Shown here in pieces: positions 41,496 through 50,277 of a DNA stretch of 64,000 nucleotides (positions within the stretch are counted from its first letter, which is position 1; each line of letters starts with the position of its first letter). The position numbers and the translations under genes are program-made. A model generated the notes under the pieces. That model was not told where the DNA came from. It ran no database searches and saw only the letters and a list, made by a program, of their open reading frames with translations. The DNA comes from CAIYZT01 sp947461435. Its GTDB lineage: Bacteria > Pseudomonadota > Alphaproteobacteria > Rhodobacterales > Rhodobacteraceae. The DNA lies in contig OZ260083.1 in NCBI GenBank assembly GCA_965284435.1, forward strand, positions 620,001 to 684,000. Reading direction: 5' to 3'.

Positions 41496-44440
41496 GCCAA
41501 TCGCACCGCATCGGCGGCGGCCAGATCGACCGCACGCAGCCCCTGAACTTCACCTTTGACGGCAAATCGTTCGTCGGCCACCCCGGCGATACCTTGGCCT
41601 CGGCGCTTTTGGCCAACGGCGTGCAGCTGATGGGCCGCAGCTTCAAATATCACCGCCCGCGCGGCCCCCTGTCTGCCGGCTCGGAGGAGCCGAACGCACT
41701 GGTCGAACTGCGCTCCGGTGCCCGACAAGAGCCGAACACACGCGCCACCGTGGCCGAACTCTTTGACGGTCTGCAGGCCCGCAGCCAAAACCGCTGGCCC
41801 TCGCTTGCCTTTGACGCGCTGTCGATCAACGATCGCTTGAACAGCTTCTTCACGGCAGGCTTTTACTACAAAACCTTCATGTGGCCCTCCGCTTTTTGGG
41901 AAAAGCTGTACGAGCCGATTATCCGCCGGGCGGCTGGCCTTGGGTCCATGTCGCGGCTGGAAGATCCCGATGACTATGACAAAGGCTTTTTGCACTGCGA
42001 TCTGCTGATCATCGGCGCGGGCCCCGCCGGCCTGATGGCCGCCTTGACGGCAGGCCGCGCGGGCCTGCGCGTGGTTCTGGCCGATGAAGATTTTCGCATG
42101 GGCGGCAGACTGAATGCCGAAACCTATGCCGTGGGCGATCATTCGGGCGCGGATTGGGCGACGGCGGTTCAAAACGAACTCGTCAGCCTGCCCAATGTGC
42201 GCCTGATGACGCGCACCACGGTTGTTGGCGCCTTTGATCACGGCATCTATTCCGCGGTCGAACGGGTGTCCGATCACCTGCCAACCCCGCTTGCCGGAAA
42301 ACCGCGGCAGACCCTGTGGCGCATCTATTCCGCCCATGCCCTGCTGACGGGCGGCGCAACCGAACGGCCCATTCCCTTTGAAAACAACGACCGCCCCGGC
42401 ATCATGCTCGCGGGCAGTTTGCGCGCCTATGCCAACCGTTGGGGCGTGGCAGCGGGCGACCGGGTGGCGATTTTCACAAACAATGATGATGGCCTGCGCA
42501 GCGCCACCGATCTGCAATCCAAAGGTGTCGATGTCGTGGCCGTCATCGACAGCCGCGAAGGCGGCACGCTGCTGCCCGGCATCCGGCATTTGCGCGGCGC
42601 GCAGGTGATCGACAGCGCGGGCCGTCTGGGTCTGAAATCCATCACGGTGCGCGGGCCCAACGGCAAGGTCGAAACCATTGTCGCCAATGCCCTTGGTGTG
42701 TCCGGCGGCTGGAACCCCAACGTCAACATCACCTCGCATCACCGCTCCCGCCCGGATTGGCGCGACGATATCGCCGCCTTTGTTCCCGGCAGCGGTGGGC
42801 CCGCGAACCTGCATTGCGCCGGGGCCGCGGCAGGCCACATGTCCACCCATGCCGCCCTGAAGTCAGGGGCCGAGGCCGCGCGCCACATCGCGGAATCCAT
42901 GGGCAAACAAGCGCCCTATGTTTTGCCCGTGGCCGAAGATGCCCCCGTGCAGATCACCCCCCTGTGGTACGTTCCGGGCGGAAAGGGCCGCGCTTGGATC
43001 GACCAGCAAAACGATGTCACCGTCAAGGATATCAAGCTGGCCCATCAGGAAAACTTCACCTCGGTCGAGCATATGAAACGCTATACCACCCTTGGTATGG
43101 CCACGGATCAGGGCAAGACCGGTAATGTCATCGGCCTTGCCGTGATGGCCGAATTGACCGGCCAGTCGATCCCGGCCACGGGCACCACCATTTACCGCCC
43201 GCCCTACACGCCCGTTGCCATGGGCGCGCTGGCGGGGCGTTCGCGCGGCAAAGAGTTCAAACCTTTCCGCCTGACCCCGTCGCATAAATGGGCCGCCGAA
43301 CAGGGCGCCATCTTTGTCGAGGTCGGCAACTGGTTGCGCACCCAATGGCTTCCCCGCCCGGGTGAGACGACATGGCGCCAATCCGTCGACCGTGAAGTGT
43401 TGCAAACCCGCAAATCCGTCGGGATCTGCGACGTCACCACGCTTGGAAAGATTGATATCCAAGGCACCGATGCGGGCCTGTTTCTGGACCGAGTCTATGC
43501 CAACACCTTTTCCACGCTTCCCGTCGGCAAATGCCGCTATGGCCTGATGCTGCGCGAAGATGGGATGGTCTTTGACGATGGCACCACCGCTCGGATGGCG
43601 GAACATGAATATGTGATGACCACCACCACTGCCAACGCGGTCACCGTGTTCCGGCATCTTGAATTTTGCCGTCAATGTCTGTGGCCCGATCTGGACGTTC
43701 AGTTGATATCGACAACCGAAGCTTGGGCACAATACTCCGTCGCCGGGCCCAATGCGCGAAACCTTCTGGCAAAACTCGTTGATCAAGACATCTCGGATGC
43801 TGCCTTTCCCTATATGGGGGCGGGCAACATCACGGTGTGTGGCGGTCTGCGCGCGCGGTTGTTCCGCATCTCATTCTCGGGGGAACTGGCCTATGAAATC
43901 GCCGTGCCCACCCGCTATGGTGATGCGCTGATCCGCAAACTGGTCGCGGTCGGGGCCGAATTTGATGCCGTGGTCTATGGCACTGAAACGCTGGGCGTGA
44001 TGCGCATCGAAAAGGGCCATGTTGCAGGGGGCGAACTGAACGGTCAGTCCTCGGCGCTGAACATGGGACTGGGCAAGATGGTGTCGAAAAAGAAAGATTC
44101 CATTGGCATGGCCATGACCCTGCGCGAGGGGTTGAACCAACCCGGCGGCCTGCGCCTTGTCGGCGTGCGCCCCGTGGATCCGGCCGCCAGTATTTCCGCC
44201 GGAAGCCACTTCCTGGCCCTTGGTGCCGCACCCACCGCAGAAAATGATGGCGGCTGGCTGACCTCAAAAGTGTTCTCGCCCCATCTTGGCTGCGACATCG
44301 CGCTTGGCTATCTGAAGGCTGGCGATCAAAAGATCGGCACGCGGATGCGCGCCGTGAACTTCCTGACCCAAGTCGATACCGAGGTCGAGATCGTCTCGCC
44401 CCACTTCTTTGACCCCGAAGGAGAGCGTCTCCGTGCCTGA
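41492..44440 (+). CDS. mgdC: Sarcosine-oxidase-alpha-like subunit, probable MgdC
   Basis: 982 residues, usual size for the alpha subunit. The N-terminal ferredoxin-like part (LNFTFDGKSFVGHPGDTLAS, then SFKYHRPRG) has no 2Fe-2S cysteine set. A Rossmann domain for NAD begins with LLIIGAGPAGLMAALTAGRAG near 170. The C-terminal 380 residues form a GcvT-like tetrahydrofolate domain with SVGICDVTTLGKIDIQG, SFSGELAYEIAVPTRYG and LGVMRIEKGHVAGGELNG. The protein should pass the methyl-derived carbon to tetrahydrofolate. It overlaps mgdB and mgdD at its ends, so the four subunits are made together. Confidence 0.88.
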   Translation: MSQSHRIGGGQIDRTQPLNFTFDGKSFVGHPGDTLASALLANGVQLMGRSFKYHRPRGPLSAGSEEPNALVELRSGARQEPNTRATVAELFDGLQARSQNRWPSLAFDALSINDRLNSFFTAGFYYKTFMWPSAFWEKLYEPIIRRAAGLGSMSRLEDPDDYDKGFLHCDLLIIGAGPAGLMAALTAGRAGLRVVLADEDFRMGGRLNAETYAVGDHSGADWATAVQNELVSLPNVRLMTRTTVVGAFDHGIYSAVERVSDHLPTPLAGKPRQTLWRIYSAHALLTGGATERPIPFENNDRPGIMLAGSLRAYANRWGVAAGDRVAIFTNNDDGLRSATDLQSKGVDVVAVIDSREGGTLLPGIRHLRGAQVIDSAGRLGLKSITVRGPNGKVETIVANALGVSGGWNPNVNITSHHRSRPDWRDDIAAFVPGSGGPANLHCAGAAAGHMSTHAALKSGAEAARHIAESMGKQAPYVLPVAEDAPVQITPLWYVPGGKGRAWIDQQNDVTVKDIKLAHQENFTSVEHMKRYTTLGMATDQGKTGNVIGLAVMAELTGQSIPATGTTIYRPPYTPVAMGALAGRSRGKEFKPFRLTPSHKWAAEQGAIFVEVGNWLRTQWLPRPGETTWRQSVDREVLQTRKSVGICDVTTLGKIDIQGTDAGLFLDRVYANTFSTLPVGKCRYGLMLREDGMVFDDGTTARMAEHEYVMTTTTANAVTVFRHLEFCRQCLWPDLDVQLISTTEAWAQYSVAGPNARNLLAKLVDQDISDAAFPYMGAGNITVCGGLRARLFRISFSGELAYEIAVPTRYGDALIRKLVAVGAEFDAVVYGTETLGVMRIEKGHVAGGELNGQSSALNMGLGKMVSKKKDSIGMAMTLREGLNQPGGLRLVGVRPVDPAASISAGSHFLALGAAPTAENDGGWLTSKVFSPHLGCDIALGYLKAGDQKIGTRMRAVNFLTQVDTEVEIVSPHFFDPEGERLRA

Positions 44441-45005
44441 TCCCCATGCTGGGCTGAAACCCCAAACCGCCCTTGGCCATGATGTGCCCGTCACGATAAC
44501 CATCGGTGCCGTCACAATCACCGAACGCTTCGATGTCGCTTTGGCCTCGCTTGCCGTTCGGCGGGGTCGGGATAAAGATCTTGCCAAGGCCGCCAAGGCG
44601 GCAGACCTGCCCTTGCCGCCTGCGGCCATGGCGCAGTCCGCTGTTCCTTATTCCGCCTTTTGGATGACGCCCGAAATGTGGATGGTCGAAGCCCCCTTTG
44701 CCAGCCACGAAGACATCACCGCAGGGCTGAAAACCGCGCTCGGCGATACCGCCTCACTGACCGAGCAAACCGACGCCTGGGTGCGCCTTGACATCGCCGC
44801 TGACAATCCGGTTCCGCTGTTTGAACGCCTGTCCAACATCGACCTTGCCACCAAACCCGTCGGCTTTGCGGCACGCACCGTTATCGAACATCTGGGCACC
44901 TATCTGATCAAACGCTCGCCAACCGACATTACCCTTTATGGCCCGCGCGCCTCGGCCCAAAGCTTGCTTCACGCGCTGGAGGTTACGGCAAAATCCCTGC
45001 TGTAA
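44433..45005 (+). CDS. mgdD: Sarcosine-oxidase-gamma-like subunit, probable MgdD
   Basis: 190 residues from a GTG at 44433, with AAGGAG 10 bp upstream inside mgdC. It has the gamma-subunit GcvT-like remnant fold with EQTDAWVRLDIAADNPVPLFERL, AARTVIEHLGTYLIKR and ASAQSLLHALEV. It stabilises the alpha-beta complex and has no catalytic residues. It ends the mgd operon; 99 bp separate it from the regulator gene. Confidence 0.85.
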   Translation: MPDPHAGLKPQTALGHDVPVTITIGAVTITERFDVALASLAVRRGRDKDLAKAAKAADLPLPPAAMAQSAVPYSAFWMTPEMWMVEAPFASHEDITAGLKTALGDTASLTEQTDAWVRLDIAADNPVPLFERLSNIDLATKPVGFAARTVIEHLGTYLIKRSPTDITLYGPRASAQSLLHALEVTAKSLL

Positions 45006-45062
45006 CCGCCGCCGCGCGCCGCCCGTCTCCCCGGCTTGATCTCTGCGTGTGTTTCCCTATAG

Positions 45063-45087
45063 TGAAATTTATCAGACTAAAGTTTCA
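45063..45087. promoter_or_regulatory. Imperfect palindrome before the XRE-cupin gene
   Basis: TGAAATTT at 45063-45070 and AAGTTTCA at 45080-45087 are inverted copies with one mismatch and a 9-bp centre (ATCAGACTA). It lies about 18 bp before the regulator's start and would block its ribosome site or promoter, so it may be an autoregulatory operator. Confidence 0.45.
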
Positions 45088-45104
45088 TTTTGGGGGATTT
45101 GACT

Positions 45105-45755
45105 TTGGATCAGCCGCAAGACCTTCCTCGGGGTAAGCCTGCCTTCGATCAAGACCCCCACCGTGTCCGCGAAATCTCGGAACGCAATCTCGAAGCGGCC
45201 ATCGGACGCGAGGTGCGCACATTTCGCCGCCAACAGGGAATGACCGTGGCCGACTTGGCCCAGATCACGGGCCTGTCCATCGGCATGCTGTCCAAGATCG
45301 AAAACGGCAATACCTCGCCGTCGTTGACGACGCTGCAAGTGCTTAGCCATGCCTTCTCGGTGCCCGTGACCTCTTTTTTCAAAAGCTATGAAGAACGCCG
45401 CGAGGCGCATCACGTAAAAGCGGGCGATCACCTTGAAATCGAACGCCGTGGCACAAGGGCCGGGCATCAATACAACCTTCTGGGCCACATCGGCTCCAAT
45501 TCTTCAGGCGTTGTGGTCGAGCCGTATCTGATCACCCTGACCACCGAAAGCGACATCTTCCCCGCCTTTCAGCACGAGGGGCTGGAACTGCTCTACATGC
45601 TCGACGGCGAGGTGGATTATCGTCACGGCGACCAAGTCTATCCGCTCAAGCCCGGCGACAGCCTGTTCTTTGACGCCGACGCGCCCCATGGTCCCGAAGT
45701 TCTGGTCAAACTTCCCGCCCGCTATCTGTCTGTCATCTCCTATCCACAGGGGTGA
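45105..45755 (+). CDS. XRE-family regulator with C-terminal cupin domain
   Basis: 216 residues. The HTH (about 30-85) has GREVRTFRRQQGMTVADLAQ and IGMLSKIENGNTSPSL; the cupin (about 130-210) has QHEGLELLYMLDGEVDYRHG and PGDSLFFDADAPHGPEVL. This class senses small amines or amino acids through the cupin. No ATG is available before the HTH; I chose TTG at 45105 with GGGGGAT 7 bp upstream, and TTG at 45090 is the alternative. It sits between mgdABCD and the mgs/gmaS genes and is the likely regulator of methylamine use through N-methylglutamate. Confidence 0.85.
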   Translation: MDQPQDLPRGKPAFDQDPHRVREISERNLEAAIGREVRTFRRQQGMTVADLAQITGLSIGMLSKIENGNTSPSLTTLQVLSHAFSVPVTSFFKSYEERREAHHVKAGDHLEIERRGTRAGHQYNLLGHIGSNSSGVVVEPYLITLTTESDIFPAFQHEGLELLYMLDGEVDYRHGDQVYPLKPGDSLFFDADAPHGPEVLVKLPARYLSVISYPQG

Positions 45756-45867
45756 GGCGGAAAAGAAAACAGTCCAGTGGACTGTTTTCCCGCCGAACGC
45801 CCGAGCAGTCCTGAGAGGGTCGGCAAAGACGGGCAAGAGCGGCCTTTTTTCCCCGTCTCGGAACGGG

Positions 45868-46131
45868 CTACTTCCTTAAAGTCCAAACAGAGGTGCGGAT
45901 GCGCGCCGTCTTGTAGGCATCAAATACTGCCATCGCCCAGACAAAAATTCCGCCCGCAAATTTCCCCACCACCGACACCTCCGGCGCCGCTGTTTTCAGG
46001 GTAAACCCGCCCAGCAAGATCACAAAGAACACAAAGATCAGGCCCCGCACCGGTTGCCGGTTCGCAACCTGCCCCATGCCCGGCAGCAAAATGGCCAAGA
46101 TCAAGACAAGGTTTGGATGGATTGGCTTCAT
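45868..46131 (-). CDS. Small membrane protein
   Basis: 87 residues with two or three membrane segments: LVLILAILLPGMGQVA, LIFVFFVILLGGF and FAGGIFVWAMAVFDAYKTAR. The first and last patterns recall TM2-type or DUF5683-like small membrane proteins. It begins at the base next to the stop of the gene before it (46132), so both are in one transcript that starts with the transporter genes. Function is unknown. Confidence 0.65.
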   Translation of the reverse strand: MKPIHPNLVLILAILLPGMGQVANRQPVRGLIFVFFVILLGGFTLKTAAPEVSVVGKFAGGIFVWAMAVFDAYKTARIRTSVWTLRK

Positions 46132-46800
46132 TCAGGCCCCCGCCGATGCAAAGATGTCGGCCCGCAGCGCCAAAATCGTCTCTGTAAGGCCCGAAACGCG
46201 CTCGGCCTTCAAGGGTTCCAGCCCCATTTCCGCATCCCGAAACAACAGATAGCGGCCCCTGTCTGCCTCTTCGGCCAACAGGACGATGCGCAGTCCCTTG
46301 GGCGAGATGATCAGCTCTTTCACGCGCGGATCGTCAAACAGCGGCGCATGGGCCGCCAGATAATCCACCTTCAGCCCCGCCGCATCATCACTGCGCAGCG
46401 CCGTTCCTTCGGGCAGAAAGCTGGGGCGTTCCAGACTTTGGGGCAGGCTTGAAAAGCGCGAAAACGGCTCCCCCCCGCTCGGCCGCGCCATGATGTCCAG
46501 TGTCGCTGTGACGGGCAGGGGTTCGGGCAGCGTGATCATCACCCAAAGCGCCGGCAATTTGCGAAAGGTCAGCGTATCGGGCACCGCCTGCAGATCAAAT
46601 TCATGCGCCCCCCAGTGACCCGTCATTCGGGCAAACCCGCTGGGCTGCACCCGAACCACGGCCCGGTCAAACAGCCCTTCCACGGACGAAAAATAGACCG
46701 CGCGCGCGGCTTGTCGCCGGCGGCCCGATGCCCAGTGAACCGCGCCCAATCCCAAGATCAGACCGGCCATTGCAACACCAAGAATTTCAGGAAGGGACAT
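46132..46800 (-). CDS. Hypothetical membrane-anchored protein
   Basis: 222 residues from the ATG at 46800 (GGAAGTG-rich leader is weak). One N-terminal membrane helix (about 4-22, ILGVAMAGLILGLGAVHWA) is followed by a stop-transfer RRRQ and a soluble domain of about 190 residues with YLLFRDAEMGLEPLKAERV at its end. No known domain is recognised. It is 51 bp downstream of the APC gene on the same strand and may be a separate unit with the following small membrane protein. Confidence 0.65.
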   Translation of the reverse strand: MSLPEILGVAMAGLILGLGAVHWASGRRRQAARAVYFSSVEGLFDRAVVRVQPSGFARMTGHWGAHEFDLQAVPDTLTFRKLPALWVMITLPEPLPVTATLDIMARPSGGEPFSRFSSLPQSLERPSFLPEGTALRSDDAAGLKVDYLAAHAPLFDDPRVKELIISPKGLRIVLLAEEADRGRYLLFRDAEMGLEPLKAERVSGLTETILALRADIFASAGA

Positions 46801-46850
46801 GCAGACTTTCAAGTGAAAAGGGCCCGCCCTTGCGGCGGGCCCGGTTCAGA

Positions 46851-48290
46851 TCAATACCCTTTGGGCTTTGGCCAAGGCATCGTGAACTGTGCGCCCCGGC
46901 TGACAAACCGGTAGCGCCAGAAGTGGAACCACAACGACACCACAATGTAGAACCCGATCATGGCCACCAACTGCGTGCCATAGCCCAGGAACACCGCAAA
47001 GAAAGTGATCGCGCACAGGGCCAACAGAACAATGGCCGGCAACGGATGGAACGGATGTTCGTACCCGCGCTTGATGCTGTCCAATGGCCATTTGCGGCGG
47101 AACATGATGATGTTCAGCGGCATGAACGTATAGCCCAGCAGACCCGACAGGATGGAAAAGGTGATGACCTGATCCAAAGGCGCGCCCAAGGCAAAGATCA
47201 GCGCGATGGGCACCAGAAAGATGATGGAACGATAGGGCGTGCGGTATTTTGGATGCACCGCGCCGAACCACCCCGGCAGGTACTTGTCACGTCCCATCGA
47301 AAACCATGCCCGGCTGGCATCGTTGATACAGCCGTTTGCGCTGGCCAAGGTGGCAAAAAGCGTGCCGATCCCCAAAAGCCAGATCAGCCCATCCGACCCC
47401 GACAGACGCGCGGTGTCAAACAATGGCGCCACAGACCCGTTCACGCCATCGCCCAGAAACTCCCAAGGCAAAACCCCGGTGCAGATATACCAGGTCAGCG
47501 TTGCGGCAATCAGCAAGGTCATGATCCCGGCCAAGGTGCCAAAGGGCAATGACCGCGCTGGAGAGCGGACTTCTTCCGCCGCCTGCGTGGTGCCTTCAAT
47601 GCCCAGATAGAACCACAGACCGAAATGCATCGCCGCCAGAATGCCGATCCATCCATAGGGCAGCGCCGCCGCCCCTTCCATCAAGGCCTTGTGCTGCATG
47701 ATACCCCCGCCCAGAATGCCAGAGGTGGACAAGAACAAGACGATGATCGCCACAAACGCGATCGCAGTGATCACCAGGTTGAAGGTCAAGGTGGCCAACA
47801 CCCCGCGATAGTTCAACCAGGCCAGAAACAGGATCGACAAGATGATAAAGGGTCGTTGATCCAACACCCCCTCATACCCCGACATGCCCGCCACCACCGA
47901 AATCAGATAGCCTGCCGTAATCGCATTGCCCGCCTCCAGCATCGTGTAGGCGAACACCAGATAAAGCCCGACGTTGAACGCCATCAGGGGCCCCACGATA
48001 TGCTTTGCTTGGGTATATTGCCCGCCAGCGGCCGCGACGGTCGATGTTACTTCGCTGTCGATCATGGCCACACAGGTGTACAAGATCCCCGCGAACCAGC
48101 AGGCAATCAGCGCCGCATAGGCCCCGCCTTTGCCAACGGCAAAGTTCCAGCCCATATACTCGCCCACCAGAACGATCCCCACACCCAGCGCCCACACGTG
48201 CGCCGGGCCCAGAACACGCAACAAGCCAACCTTGGTGCCATGTGGCCCCATTCCGTCCATGGTCTTTGATCCGATATCCGTATCTGCCAT
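46851..48290 (-). CDS. APC-family permease of the ethanolamine permease type
   Basis: 479 residues with 12 membrane segments. The pattern VWALGVGIVLVGEYMGWNF, GTTQAAEEVRSPARSLPFG and SMGRDKYLPGWFGAVHPKYRTPYRS is that of ethanolamine-type permeases. Next to gmaS and mgsABC it may import methylamine or another small amine, or a glutamyl amide. It lies 4 bp after a 55-residue membrane protein and shares its transcript with two more small membrane proteins, which could be accessory parts. Confidence 0.85.
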   Translation of the reverse strand: MADTDIGSKTMDGMGPHGTKVGLLRVLGPAHVWALGVGIVLVGEYMGWNFAVGKGGAYAALIACWFAGILYTCVAMIDSEVTSTVAAAGGQYTQAKHIVGPLMAFNVGLYLVFAYTMLEAGNAITAGYLISVVAGMSGYEGVLDQRPFIILSILFLAWLNYRGVLATLTFNLVITAIAFVAIIVLFLSTSGILGGGIMQHKALMEGAAALPYGWIGILAAMHFGLWFYLGIEGTTQAAEEVRSPARSLPFGTLAGIMTLLIAATLTWYICTGVLPWEFLGDGVNGSVAPLFDTARLSGSDGLIWLLGIGTLFATLASANGCINDASRAWFSMGRDKYLPGWFGAVHPKYRTPYRSIIFLVPIALIFALGAPLDQVITFSILSGLLGYTFMPLNIIMFRRKWPLDSIKRGYEHPFHPLPAIVLLALCAITFFAVFLGYGTQLVAMIGFYIVVSLWFHFWRYRFVSRGAQFTMPWPKPKGY

Positions 48291-48294
48291 GGTC

Positions 48295-48462
48295 TCAGCC
48301 CCTCTTTTCTTCGGTCATGGCCTCAAGCTCGCCTTCGCGAGACGAGGTCAGCACGTCTTCGGAATAGGTCGTATCGGTGCGGATCCAGTCCACCACGATG
48401 TACAAACCAAACAGCGCTGACAGCGCCCAGGCTCCATATTCGATGTAATTCCAGGTTTGCAT
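48295..48462 (-). CDS. 55-residue single-pass membrane protein
   Basis: A short gene with AGGAGC 4-9 bp before its ATG at 48462. The protein begins MQTWNYIEYGAWALS; the membrane helix is about residues 9-25 (GAWALSALFGLYIVVDW), followed by an acidic tail. Its stop is 4 bp from the APC start and 8 bp from the preceding gene. It is too short for most gene finders, but the ribosome site and tight packing make it likely real. It may be a small subunit of the transporter. Confidence 0.65.
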   Translation of the reverse strand: MQTWNYIEYGAWALSALFGLYIVVDWIRTDTTYSEDVLTSSREGELEAMTEEKRG

Positions 48463-48470
48463 CACGGCTC

Positions 48471-48851
48471 CTATTTTCTGTCGAATTTTTCCGCGATGAC
48501 GTCGCGGTATTCGGTTTCGGAAAACTTCAACATCAGCACGTAGTACAAAACGATCACCACGATCATCGCGATCAGCCCGCCTGTGGTGAAGCTATAGTCG
48601 AACCTGGCCAGAATCAGATCATGTGCGCTGGCGGGGGTATATCCCAACGCCTCGTATTGGGCGGCCTGCACCGGACTTTGTCCAAGCGCCTCCCAGGTCG
48701 GGTTTTCAATCGGCGCGGCAATCACTTTTGCAGCGCCCGACATGCCCAGCTTCAGCGGAACGAACAGCGCGCCAAGCGTCAAGACGACCAGCACGATCAC
48801 ATCGATCAATTGGCCAAGCTTGCCTTGGTGCGGGGGGGTATAATGGGCCAT
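48471..48851 (-). CDS. Two-pass small membrane protein
   Basis: 126 residues. Membrane helices are at about 15-37 (LIDVIVLVVLTLGALFVPL) and 92-109 (GLIAMIVVIVLYYVLML), joined by a 50-residue, probably periplasmic loop with IENPTWEALGQSPVQA. The gene is packed between two other small membrane genes with gaps of 3 and 8 bp. No family is recognised; association with the APC permease is inferred from gene order. Confidence 0.7.
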   Translation of the reverse strand: MAHYTPPHQGKLGQLIDVIVLVVLTLGALFVPLKLGMSGAAKVIAAPIENPTWEALGQSPVQAAQYEALGYTPASAHDLILARFDYSFTTGGLIAMIVVIVLYYVLMLKFSETEYRDVIAEKFDRK

Positions 48852-48854
48852 GAT

Positions 48855-49142
48855 TTATCCCTTCCGCGCGCGGGCTTCATCAAGAAACTTGATGTCCAGC
48901 CCATACATGAAATCGCGGTCTTCCCGGTAATGCTTCAGCATCGCCATGATGGCCGCCGTATTGAACAGCAGCACCACCGCCCCGCCAATCAACAACAGAC
49001 CGCGCGCCGTCCCATCTGGCGCCAGATCCCATGTCGCATAGGCCACAAAAACAACCGCAAACCACAGACCAAGCACAAAAGCCCATGCCACTTGGACATC
49101 GCGTTTGTGCATGGCCTCAATCCTTTGATTAAGGTCAGCCAC
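48855..49142 (-). CDS. Small membrane protein, first gene of the permease operon
   Basis: 95 residues from GTG at 49142, which has GAGGGAAAC just upstream; an ATG at 49211 would give 118 residues with a charged, unlikely N-terminus. Two membrane helices are seen, AWAFVLGLWFAVVFVAYATW and GLLLIGGAVVLLFNTAAIMAML, then a charged C-terminus HYREDRDFMYGLDIKFLDEARA. It heads a four-gene unit ending with the APC permease and is divergent from mgsA. Confidence 0.65.
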   Translation of the reverse strand: MADLNQRIEAMHKRDVQVAWAFVLGLWFAVVFVAYATWDLAPDGTARGLLLIGGAVVLLFNTAAIMAMLKHYREDRDFMYGLDIKFLDEARARKG

Positions 49143-49379
49143 GTTTCCCTCCCCTTCGGCCTGCTGATCGCCGGACTGGCGCGGCCGCTGCGCCGTTTCC
49201 CCATCCGGCAATTTTGTTTTCCCAAAGGAAAGCCCGGCTGCGGCAATCTGTCAAGAAAAACTGCTCAAATAATAAGCACCCGGAAATGATTTTCCCGTCG
49301 GGTGAAAATTGTTTCTTATCAGTTGAAGCCGGATTCCAATCTTGCTAGCGTGCCCCAAAGACCAAAAGGAGACGAATCC

Positions 49380-50276
49380 ATGTGCGGCATCGTTGGGCTA
49401 TTCCTCAAAGACCCCAAACTTGAACCCCAACTCGGCGCTTTGTTGGCCGACATGCTCATCACCATGACCGACCGCGGGCCCGATTCTGCGGGAATCGCGA
49501 TCTACTCGGGCGCGGGCAAAGGCAAGGCCAAGATCACTGTGCAATCCTCCACCCCCGAGGTAGATTTCAAGACGCTTGACGAAGACCTCAAAGACGCCAT
49601 CGGCACCCCCGTGCTGATCTTGATCAAAAGCACCCATGCCGTGCTCGAGGTTCCGCTGGCCCAGATGGATGCGGCCCGCTCGGCCCTGTCGCACCTGCGT
49701 CCCAACGTCAAAGTGATGAGCGCGGGCGAAAGCATTGAAATATTTAAAGAGGTCGGCCTTCCCAAAGATGTGGCCCGCCGGTTTGACGTGGCCAAGATGT
49801 CGGGCACGCATGGCATCGGCCACACCCGCATGGCCACGGAATCTGCCGTCACAACCATGGGCGCGCATCCCTTTTCCACCGGGTCCGATCAGTGCCTTGT
49901 GCACAACGGATCGCTGTCCAACCACAACGGCGTTCGGCGGGAACTGAAGCGTCAGGGCATGACCTTTGAAACCGAAAATGACACCGAAGTGGGCGCGGCC
50001 TTCATCAGCCACAAACTTCAAAACGGCGAAACCCTGGGCAACGCGCTTGAGGCAACGCTGACCGACCTTGATGGCTTTTTCACCTTCGTTGTCGGCACCA
50101 AGAACGGCTTTGGTGTGGTGCGCGATCCCATTGCGTGCAAACCCGCCGTCATGGCCGAAACCGATGATTACGTGGCCTTCGGGTCAGAATACCGCGCATT
50201 GGTCAACCTTCCGGGCATCGAACACGCCCGGATCTGGGAGCCTGAACCCGCCACCGTCTATTTCTGGGAGCGTTAA
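49380..50276 (+). CDS. mgsA: N-methylglutamate synthase glutaminase-like subunit, MgsA
   Basis: 298 residues, a class II glutamine amidotransferase domain beginning MCGIVGLFL, so that C2 becomes the N-terminal nucleophile. Further conserved parts are TDRGPDSAGIAIYSG, HTRMATESAV and HPFSTGSDQCLVHNGSLSNHN. With MgsB and MgsC it forms N-methylglutamate synthase, split like the three domains of glutamate synthase. AAGGAG lies 8 bp before the ATG. MgsB follows one base after the stop. Confidence 0.9.
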   Translation: MCGIVGLFLKDPKLEPQLGALLADMLITMTDRGPDSAGIAIYSGAGKGKAKITVQSSTPEVDFKTLDEDLKDAIGTPVLILIKSTHAVLEVPLAQMDAARSALSHLRPNVKVMSAGESIEIFKEVGLPKDVARRFDVAKMSGTHGIGHTRMATESAVTTMGAHPFSTGSDQCLVHNGSLSNHNGVRRELKRQGMTFETENDTEVGAAFISHKLQNGETLGNALEATLTDLDGFFTFVVGTKNGFGVVRDPIACKPAVMAETDDYVAFGSEYRALVNLPGIEHARIWEPEPATVYFWER

Positions 50277-50277
50277 G

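Noticed and set aside
41336..42850. 504-codon minus-strand frame opposite mgdB and mgdC
   Set aside because: No recognisable motif, covers two real genes and their junction; shadow frame.
49320..49350. Promoter before mgsA (TTGAAG and TGCTAG)
   Set aside because: The spacer is only 14 bp and no better -10 box was found; position is plausible but the match is not.
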